DNA from: Carya illinoinensis
Lineage: Eukaryota; Streptophyta; Magnoliopsida; Fagales; Juglandaceae
Length of the DNA stretch: 64,000 nt
Direction of reading: 5' to 3'
Assembly (NCBI RefSeq): GCF_018687715.1
Contig: NC_056754.1
Coordinates: forward strand, 21,137,001-21,201,000
In this document: positions 55,434 to 64,000 of the stretch, piece by piece
How the letters are laid out: the number at the start of each line of letters is the position of its first letter
How positions within the stretch are numbered: the stretch's first letter is position 1
Notes under the pieces: model-generated
Databases searched by the model: none
What the model was told of the DNA's origin: nothing
Seen by the model: the letters and a program-made list of their open reading frames with translations, nothing else
Position numbers and translations under genes: made by a program

Positions 55434-56952
55434 TGAAAATATTCCTTATAATGTCATAAACATGTCTATTAAATTTGATGAAGTTTCATTGCATATAGAA
55501 GAAGAAATCTGAAACCTTAGTTTTTGAAGTTCATGTTGAGATTGTGATTTGAGTCCTGTTTTAACCAATCGGATCTTATTTTATGGAAGAGATATTATAT
55601 GGTTAGAAAGTTGGGTTCATTAGCGTTAATTTGATATATCATATGCTTGATTTGGACTTCGTATGAGTAAGTTATGATCGATTGAACATGGGTAATCGAA
55701 ATCGGAAAAAATCAGAATTTTTTGCTTGAGAAAGAAGACGGTGAACATTATTTGTTTTTCCTGTCCCATTCTCGGTAAGAGAGAGTGTAGTCCACCCATT
55801 CACTGACTCCATTTTTTAATCACTTTATCGCCAAAGATACAAATTAAAATAACTTAACTTTGTGTTTAGAAGTCTGAAAACACCGTGAGAGGCATAGGTG
55901 ACGTGCACTCTCCGCAACGGCAAGTGAAGTAGAGGCAAAAAATCCTCTAGAGCAAAAACAAAGTCCACAAGTGTAGGCAGCGCATGAGGGGGCGTGCGGA
56001 GAATTCCGACACCATTTTTTGTCACTTCTGGCACATATAATCATGTGTTGATGTTTAAAGTTGATTCATATTTTTTTTTTGTTGAAACATAGAGCCGAAC
56101 TTTTTTTAAAATATTTAACAAAATAAAAAATAAATAAAATTTGAAGTCTTTTTGTTATACTTCCTCAAGTCCAATTTTTCTGTGTTATGTGATATTTATA
56201 TAAAATAGTTGTGGATATATGTATTGAATTATTATTAAATGCATGTCCACATTGAATATGTGTCTCCAGTTTTAATGAGCTATTAAACCCTTCTCATTAG
56301 TTGAGAATGTGGGCTCTCTATCCATTAAACCATCATGCATACTACTATGATTGAATGTTTGAGTTCATTAGTATTTTTTTATATATAAAAATGGATAGAG
56401 TTGACATTGGTAATTTGTTGACCTCATGTGTAATGTATATATTTTTTTTATGTGAATGGATAAGGTGTACCTTATAAGTATATTGATGACGTGGCATCCT
56501 ATTTATTTATTGATCTCCTAGAAGATTTGTAGTAGGATTTTTTTTGAAAATGTAATATTGGGAATGTAATTTTATTGTTGAGGCCATGTAAAGGGCTGTG
56601 TTTCACGTCTATCAATATACTTTAAGATCACCTTAAAAAGATGCACCAAATTACCAATGAGACTTCGGGTAGAGCCTATGTGCAATGTGTTTAGCGCAAT
56701 GATTATGAATTCTCATTTTTGATGAACGGAGTATATGTGCATGAGTTTTGAGTATTTTAAAAAAAATACTCTATAAATTTTATTCAAAATTAATTGGATA
56801 TGGTATTTTGACTCATATAGTGGGAGATGATTACTAGCTTTACACGAAATTTTCGATCTCACTATGTAGGAAGGAATTCCATAGTCTAGTTAGATTTTGG
56901 AATAAAATTAAATGTGTGCTAATGTCAATCTTGCACAATGAATGTAGTGATA
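55434..56952. other. copia leader region, non-coding
   Basis: About 1.5 kb between the LINE insertion and Gag. It has no convincing frame and is AT-rich except for a GC-richer patch at 55860-56040. The region is longer than most copia leaders, so some may be older debris. Confidence 0.5.
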
Positions 56953-59900
56953 ATGGCCACTAAGAATTTAGTTGCTGACATTACTAAAGGAGAGAAATTG
57001 GATGAGACCAACTATAATATGTGGCATAGAAAAATCCAATATCTGCTTAATGAACAAGAGGTCATTGAGAATCTATCTCAACTTATAATTCAACCTGAAG
57101 AAGGGAATACTTCCCAACATCGTCGTGATATGTAAGCCTATCAGGTTTGGGTAAATTAGCCTAGCAGCATGCACAATGATTTTATTGGGGAGTTGGAAAA
57201 CTGCCCAACCGCCCAAGATATCTGGAACCAACTAAAAATCACCTATGGAGGCACATCAGCTAGCAAGCTTTGTGCTCTCACCTTGAGGTTTGAGCAATAT
57301 GTTATGGACCCTAAACATATCATGACTGAGAATTTGAGGTCGATGTCTGCCTTGATTCATGATCTAAAGGCTACTGGCAATAATCTCATTGATGAATAGC
57401 AAGTTACCGATGTGATACGATCATTGCCCGAGTCAACTTGGGGGCAAATGAAACTTATTTTGACACACAGTGAGAATATTAAGACTTTTGCTTATATATC
57501 TCACCATTTGGAGCTAAAGGCAGAGCGCATAGATGTTCAGTGTAATATTCTAATTGTTGCCCAAGCTGGAAAGCGCAAGGCATTCAGGCCTAAGCACAAG
57601 CAACATGGGAGACCTGCTGGAACGATAAAAAGTCTTGAGTCAAAGGATGGAAAAGTAGCAAAGCGCTGCAGAGACAAGCGTGCTGGCAAGGACAAGTCCA
57701 AATTGAAGTACTATAACTGTGGAAAAATGGGACACTTTGCTCATGAGTGCACTGAGGCAAAGAAGGTACCCCCTAAACACAACTCTCTCATTACTTATGT
57801 TTGTTTACATATTTTTTTTGCTCACTCAATCCCTGAATGGATTGTAGACACAGGAGCAACAAAAAATGTAGCTCAAGATCGAGTTGGGTTCATAGATTAT
57901 AGAAGAATATCAGTTGACAAATAGTACGTTATATTGGATAACGGAACTCAAGAGGAAGTGCTTGGAGTTGGCACCTACCACCTCAAGATGCGTTTAGGGC
58001 GCGTATTACTTCTTCATGATGTGTTATATGCACTTGATGTTCAATGTAATCTATTTTCAATTATTTCTACGTTGGAACTTGGCTTTACTTTTCATTTTGA
58101 TGGCCCTCAGCTGGACTTTTGCTTGAATAGGGCTTTGTATGGAGTGAAACAGAGAATGATTGTGAACTTTTTGAGTTGCAAGAAATTGAAGGAGTTACAC
58201 CATCTTTTGGTGAGGTGAAGCATTATCACATCCTAGAATCACAAAAGATAATGGGAGTGCCTTGCCTCTTAGTGGGAGTATACTGCTTGAAAATAACTCA
58301 CAAGAGTCTTAGTTACGTAGAAGCGAACGTGGAACCATTCCTCGTCATTTTGAGATTGAATGGGAATCTTTCATGTGTAATTTGTGTGACTTTGATGAAT
58401 TTTCTTCTTATGAGGAAGCACTAAGTTCACTTGCTTCAAATAATGGCTAGCTGCTATGATAGATGAGATGAGTTCTATAGCAAAAAATCAAGTTTGGAAG
58501 TTAGTTGATTTTCCACCTAGGCGCAAATCTATTGGAAACAAATTAATTTTAAAAATTAAGTGTCAGGCAGATGGATCAATTGACAAGTATAAAGTCTGAC
58601 TTGTGGCGAAGGGCTATACTCAAAGAGAGGGTATAGATTATGAAGAAACATTCTTCCTTGTGGTGATATTTGCTTCTATTCACCTCGTTCTAGCTATAGT
58701 TGCACATTTAGATTTGGAACTTTTTTAAATGGATGTGAAAACTATATTTCTCAGTGGAGAACTAGATGAGGAGATCTATATGGATCAACCTATTGGTTTT
58801 GAGGTTGAGAGACAATAGCGCAAAGTATGCTAGCTAAAACGTTCCATTTATGGCTTTAAATAATCATCTAGACAATGGTACTTTAGATTTCATGAGGCCA
58901 CTACTTCAATTGGCTTTGAGATTCTAGAAGAGGACTATTGTGTGTATGTCAAACGTACAGGAAATTTTTTTCTAATTTTATCTTTGTACGTAGATGATAT
59001 CTTATTAATTGGAAATGATATAGAGATAATTATCATCACAAAAGAGTGGTTGTCCTCCACTTTTGAGATGAAAGACATGAGTAAAGCAAATTATGTGCCG
59101 GGAGTTAAAATTTCAAGGGATCGATCTAAAAAGTTTCTTGGTTTGTCTCAAGAGACTTACATTAAGAAAATTCTAGAATGATTTTCATATGCATAACTCC
59201 AAATCCATAGACACTCCAATAGAGAATGGTTATATTTTGAGCCTAGAACATTGCCTTAAGAATGATGAGGAAAAGAAAGAAATGGCCAGAGTTCCTTATA
59301 AAGGTGCAATTAGAAGTCTGATGTATGCTATGTTGTATACACGACCTGACATTTGCTTTGCAGTTAGATTGGTTAGTCGTTATCAGAGTAACCCAGGCTT
59401 GACCTGTTCATTGGAAAGCAGTTAAGAGGATTTTTCGATACCTTCGTGGGACAGCAGACCTTGTTCTTTGCTCCAAGGGTGGAGACATGAGACTGAAGGG
59501 TTATAGTGATGCTAATTGGGCTAGTAACAAACATGAGCAAAAATCCATGACGGGTTACATATTTATGCTTAGTGGAGGAGCTATTTCTTAGTGTAGCAAG
59601 AAACAATCATGCATTGTTTTGTCCACGATGAAGTCAAAGTATGTTGCTTGTTCAGTAGCTGTACAAAAAACTGTTTGGTTGAGGAGATTCTTCTAGTGCC
59701 TAGAGGTTACGACTCTTGCAGATGAAGTCGTTAAGATATATATTGATAGTATGGCAACTTTGGCATATGCCAAGGATCCCAAATACTATGACAGAACCAA
59801 ACATATAGATATTCATTTTCACTACATTCAAGATGTTGTTGCATGAGGTGAGGTGATCCTACAACATATCTCTACTGTCAAGATGGTAGTTGATCCTCTT

Positions 59901-59966
59901 ACTAAGGCTGCTAGTAGAAATGTTTTCTAAACTCATGTTAGGAGTTTGAGACTTCATCAGATTTGA
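56953..59966 (+). pseudogene. copia Gag-Pol remnant lacking integrase
   Basis: Gag starts MATKNLVADITKGEKLDETN at 56953 and runs with stops at 57132 and 57397. The knuckle YNCGKMGHFAHEC has Tyr where its first Cys should be. The protease site WIVDTGATKNVAQ is at about 57838-57876. About 58200-58430, where several hundred codons of integrase should lie, is too short and shows none of it. The RT begins near 58470 (WKLVDFPPRRKSIGNKLILK), with YVDDILLIGN at about 58990-59019. RNase H (GYSDANWASNKHEQKSMTGY, KKQSCIVLSTMKSKYVACS) follows and the frame ends near 59966. Many stops; cannot be active. Confidence 0.87.
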
Positions 59967-61064
59967 TATATTTTGTATTGAGGATACCTTAACTTTATTG
60001 TATATTTAACACTGTTAGTATCTATTGCAGTGAGATTGTTGTGTTGATCTCAAATTATTAATTAATTGATACTAAGTGAAAAGCACATATAATAAAGATG
60101 TCATAGGTAGAGATCAGTCTACTCACATAGATGATCACCTTGGCGCTTGAATTGAGAGCAAGATGAGACAAATTGTTTACTTTTGCGCTTGGAAAGCGAG
60201 CTAGTAAATATTTTAATGCTTTTGAAATATTTAAGATAAATTTAAAGAATGTTGCCTTAGATTGGCTAAGATGAGACTTACAAGAGTCGTATATGAAACA
60301 TTTGCACATCTTCATAAAAGCCTGATTAAAGCGAAATATGAGATCTTAGCTAGGTGCTAGATGAGTGACTGTGCTAAAAAAACTTAAGTTAGAGCGTCTT
60401 TGTAGCGACTAGACTAAGTTTCCTATGGCGTTTTGAATGTGACAAGCCCAATTAAGTGAGAGTTTCATTGTAACATATATTTCATACTGTATGTGCGGTA
60501 GACGACTATTTGAGGGAGTGATTGGATGAATCCCTACTCTATCACTATGTGAGTCCTAATTGATCAATAAATGATCTATTCATATGCCCTTGAACCTGGA
60601 ACTATGTCATGAAATGAAAACTTGATGTTGCTACTTTAACATGTTTTCTTAGGGCACGAATGATACGGTCTCGTAGAACATGTCTAGGAAAGCAATCAAT
60701 TCTAATTGAATTGACATGAGTGTCTAGAGAAGATTGTTTGGATTCTTACTTGTTATTTTATGTCTCATAGTCCGGGTGATTGTGTCATTTTGACTCGATA
60801 TAATCATGAGCATATTATATAATATGAGGTCAAGAATTTCTTTGAGTTATAAACTCGTGATTTAGTGAGATCAAATAATCTGAGGCATAGGTGAGATATA
60901 ATGAGTGATGTACTATGTTAGTATGATGGTAACTTAATATAGTACTCATACCCTTTGTCTTCTCGTCAGGTTGCAAGCTTCATTTTCTGTATGAGGGATA
61001 ATTGATTGAGAGAACAGGAGGAGGTTGTTAATGGACATAGCATCCATAGTGGACAAGTGGGAGA
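59967..61064. other. copia 3' non-coding region with polypurine tract
   Basis: About 1.1 kb with no credible frame. It ends in GTGGACAAGTGGGAGA (about 61049-61064), the polypurine tract directly before the 3' LTR. Confidence 0.6.
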
Positions 61065-61448
61065 TGTTGGTAATGGGTAAATCCCATGATCAAGTTGTGT
61101 CCACTACTCCACATAGGTGGAGAGGTTATTTGTTAACTCTCTACCACCATCACAACTTTAAGTAGGTTATTTAACTTTCAGGTGTGAAAACTCTTTTAAA
61201 CAGAGAGTACGCATATTTATTTAGGTATGGAAAAGTTTAAGAAGAACTTCCCTCTCTCTCTACATTTTCCTAGAGAAACCATTTAGATCTCTTAGTCTTG
61301 AATCGTGGAATTTTTTAAAAGATTCTAGTAGCCTCCTAAGTGACGTAGAAGTGTAAACAACAAAGTGACGTAGGTCGTTAGATCAGCAAAGATCCGTCCT
61401 TATGAAAATTTCACTTTTTGAGATAATTCGATTTAACTTTATTTAACA
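61065..61448 (+). repeat. 3' LTR of the copia element
   Basis: 384 bp, TGTTGG...TTTAACA. It aligns along its length with 45231-45641 with many substitutions and a deletion of about 20 bp (TCATATTTAGGAAAG region of the 5' copy). Confidence 0.87.
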
Positions 61449-61607
61449 CTTTGCTTGAATAAACAGTTTGCTGCAAAGTGCCAGAGAGAAGTGATAATAG
61501 AGAAGTGATTGGCAACCCTCTCAATAGGATCTCCGCGTTCCAACACGAATTTCCCGAGTGCAATCAACGATTCCATGGCAAGATCTGGTTCGACAGACTC
61601 AACTTAC

Positions 61608-61786
61608 GGAGAGCAGCTAGATACGGAGGCCTCAACCACGTCGTTCTTGTGCGAGCTTAGCAGTGAAGTGTTCGTTGGCTTCACGTCCTTACTCACCGCA
61701 AGTGATGGCTGTGGTGTGGCTGAGATGGGGTCCACGAGGGTACCTGCAGGCTGCGGTTGAATAGAAGGGCTTGGAGTCTCACTTTT
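61608..61786 (-). CDS. possible host exon, unidentified
   Basis: On the minus strand an open stretch of 59 codons lies between an acceptor TATGCTCAG and a strong donor GTAAGT. Its product is Ser/Pro-rich and looks disordered (SETPSPSIQPQPAGTLVDPI, later LLSSHKNDVVEASVSSC). The 61449-61870 island is GC-richer than the transposons around it. A frame on the other strand (61509-61760) is also open, so the case is weak. No family recognised. Confidence 0.25.
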
Positions 61787-61869
61787 CTGAGCATACGAGA
61801 AGATAACGCATGAGATCTACTTTTTCCCCTTTTCCATCTACTTTAGTTTTAGTATAGGTACTCTATATC

Positions 61870-64000
61870 TTTTTTTGAGAAAATGGGAACTTCATATTGA
61901 TATTTCAACGTAGAAGGTTACAAATGCATTGAGGGTAATCCTCTACAAGAATAAATTCCTCACTAAGACTTAAGGAGCTCTTAGCTAGGCTGTGTGCCAC
62001 TACATTCACTTGCCTTGGTACATGCCGAAATGACCAACTTTGGTAAGAAGCTAAAAGTTTCTTTATGTCAAGAAAGATCAGGCCAGCAGTACTCCAATCC
62101 TCAACTAAATTGGTAATCCCGTTAACCACTAGATTCAAGTTACCTTAAAAAATGACATTGTGTAGACCAATCTCGAGACCAAACTTCACAGCTCGCAGGG
62201 CAGCTAAGGTTTCTCCCAGAAGAGGATTAGGGAAGGAGTTTTTGGGGCTTCTAAGGGTGGCTGTAACAAGACCATCCCAATCTCTGATGGCCACTCCAAT
62301 TCCCACCATGCAGTTCACTCTGTCAATGGCTGCATCCCAATTAATTTTGTAGAAGTTGGTGGGGGGCTTGCACCACTTGACTGGTATTTGGGTTGGGAGA
62401 GATTGTTTCTGTGGTTGATTGTTAAGTTCCTCCAGTTCACTTTTCCTTGTGGAGACTATCTTTGAGATCTATAAAGGGGAGGTAAAGCTAGACTCAAAAA
62501 TGAATTTGTTCCTCCTATGCCATAGTTCAGAGGCTGTGAGAGCTAGTTCAACATGTTTCCTCAGCAGGGAGTAGGGAGAGGAGATCTGTGAGCAATTCAT
62601 GGAATGGTTGTTCCTCTGTCCTGCACTTTTGAAGTCTTCTCGAGCTATAACTCCATGCATCCTGGGTTGCTTTACATGACCAAAGTACATGAGCTGTGGT
62701 CTCTAGAAGGGAGTGATAGATAGGACATCGAGGATATTCAATGATCTTCTTCTATACAATTTAGCTCTGGTGGGAAGGATGTCCTTAGCTGCTCTCCATA
62801 GGAACATTTTGACTTTTTTTGGCACTTTAAGCTTCCATAATAGTTTCCAAAGAACCCCGTGGTTAGAAGGTCGAGAGCCTTGCCCATTCTTACTGTCATT
62901 CATAGAAACTTGGAGGTGGTAAGCTGACTTCACTGAAAACATACTGTTTGTAGTGCATCTCCAAGAAAGCCTATCATTGTTGTTGCAGCGACTGATGTGT
63001 AACTTAGATATAACTGCTGCCTCCTCAGAAGCGAAGATATTCTATATGAGAGGTAGATTCCAGGAGTGAGTGTCTTGATCTATCAGTGAGTTCACAGTAG
63101 CATCTATGTTGAGTGCCTTGGGAGGGGATTGAACTAAAAAGAAGTAGGAGTGGGCAGCCAACGGTCTGACCAAATTGTCACTGAATTGCCATTTCCTATC
63201 TTCCAGTGGAGGCCTTCAGCTAACAGTGGTCTAGCTGCTATTATACTTTTCCGCACAAAAGAATCAACCCTTCTAACTCTTGCCGATAGAAAGTCACTTG
63301 AGGGAAAGTATTTGGCTTTAAGAACTCGGGAAGCTAGAGAGTGGTTCTTGATGAGGAGCCTCTACCCTTGCTTGGCTAGCATGGCTTTATTGAAATCTTC
63401 AAAATCTCTGAATCCCAGACCCCTTTCTTGTTTGCCCTTTCCAATGCCTTTCCAATTAAGCTAGTGCATTTTAGACTTTTGGTTTTTTATCCCCCACCAG
63501 AAAGATTGCATCAATTTATTAATGTTTCTCAGTATTCCTTTGGGAATTAGGAAGATTCCCATGCAATATGTGGAATGGATTGAATAACTGACTTCAGTAA
63601 GACTTCTTTCCCGGCTGAGGATAACATGTTTGTTTTCCAACTGCTCATTTGAGCTTTGATTTTGTCCAAGATGGGAGTAAAAGCTCTGCCCTTGTTCTTG
63701 CCCACATAAGAAGGTAGTCCTAAGTACTTTTCAAATGGACCCGATGCCTTAATCCCAGCCAAGGTCAGTATGGAATTTTGGGTTGCTTGGCTTGTATTCT
63801 TGCTGAAATAAATTGAGGACTTATCCAAGTTGAGTCTCTGACCAGAACTTGCTTCATAAGAATTGAGGATGAGTTGAAGATTGGTCCATTCCTGCTGATT
63901 GCCTTAAAGAAGACCAGACTATCGTCTGCAAAAAATAAGTGATTGACAATTAAAAAGCCTCTAGAAAGAGGGAAACCAGATATTGAGCCCTGTTGTTCAG
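61870..64000 (-). mobile_element. L1-type LINE, 3' half (continues off the right edge)
   Basis: The minus-strand poly(A) is the T-run at 61870-61876. LINE ORF2 domains follow inward in the expected order. More decayed than the LINE at 49856-55417. The 5' end lies outside the window. Confidence 0.82.
61905..64000 (-). pseudogene. LINE ORF2 remnant: RT C-terminus, zinc-binding domain, RNase H
   Basis: From the right edge the minus strand shows the RT catalytic motif (HLFFADDSLVFF, about 63955-63920) and the following RT block GPFEKYLGLPSYVGKNKGRA with MLSSAGKEVLLKSVIQSIP (63828-63547). The zf-RVT region follows (MFSVKSAYHLQVS, LKVPKKVKMFLWRAAKDILP; 62942-62703), then an RNase H tail (WSFRHVPRQVNVVAHSLAKS) ending at 61905. 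Stops and shifts separate every block. Confidence 0.82.

Larger units (their letters stand above)
45231..61448 (+). mobile_element. decayed Ty1/copia element containing a hAT and a LINE
   Basis: LTRs at 45231-45641 and 61065-61448 share TGTTGGTAATGGG starts, (TGATC/TAACC)AAGTTGTGTCCACTA and many later blocks. The primer site TGATATTAGAGCC follows the first and the purine tract GGACAAGTGGGAGA precedes the second, so it reads plus. Gag, protease, RT and RNase H remnants lie at 56953-59966. The native element is about 6.6 kb after removing the hAT (45751-49789) and LINE (49856-55417). No matching target duplication is visible (ATCTA versus CTTTG). Confidence 0.87.

Noticed and set aside
61509..61760. 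83-codon plus-strand frame in the GC-richer island
   Set aside because: The opposite strand has better splice signals, and no family is recognised for either. I kept only the minus-strand candidate, at low confidence.

Overview
This is a 64 kb window of nuclear DNA from a flowering plant. Spliced genes, plant-type LTR retrotransposons, L1-like LINEs, several hAT DNA transposons and many short palindromic MITEs are all present. Interspersed families and AT-rich spacers resemble those of woody eudicots. A member of the walnut/hickory order (Fagales) is my guess, made from recalled repeat style and not shown by the sequence.

Only two host genes can be supported, both on the minus strand. The first three coding exons of a conserved plant protein of unknown function lie at 1-920, and the gene continues off the left edge. 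The complete gene AUG2 (augmin subunit 2, a microtubule-nucleation factor) occupies 19600-27957. It has six exons, all introns are phase 0, and the product is about 300 residues. Its introns are full of transposons: a hAT derivative and a probable solo LTR in intron 4, a MITE in intron 2, and a hAT derivative carrying a nested MITE in intron 1.

The rest is mobile DNA, mostly nested. (1) 6867-12352 is a fairly young LTR element with a gag gene but no pol, and an antisense coiled-coil-like ORF behind its own TATA box. (2) 12945-15230 is a 5'-truncated LINE interrupted by a 993-bp retroposon. (3) 28051-42828 is an old Ty3/gypsy chromovirus inserted 93 bp upstream of the AUG2 start codon. One hAT (28536-32264) sits in its 3' LTR and another (35388-41604) between its gag and pol. 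(4) 45231-61448 is a decayed Ty1/copia element with a deletion spanning the integrase. It carries a third hAT (45751-49789) and a nearly intact LINE (49856-55417). (5) 61870 to the right edge is another LINE on the minus strand, running out of the window.

The insertions can be ordered because most ends are marked by exact or near-exact target-site duplications (5 bp for LTR elements, 8 bp for hATs, 11-18 bp for LINE-type elements). The main biological points are the retrotransposon separating AUG2 from its ancestral promoter and the unusual architecture of the gag-only element.
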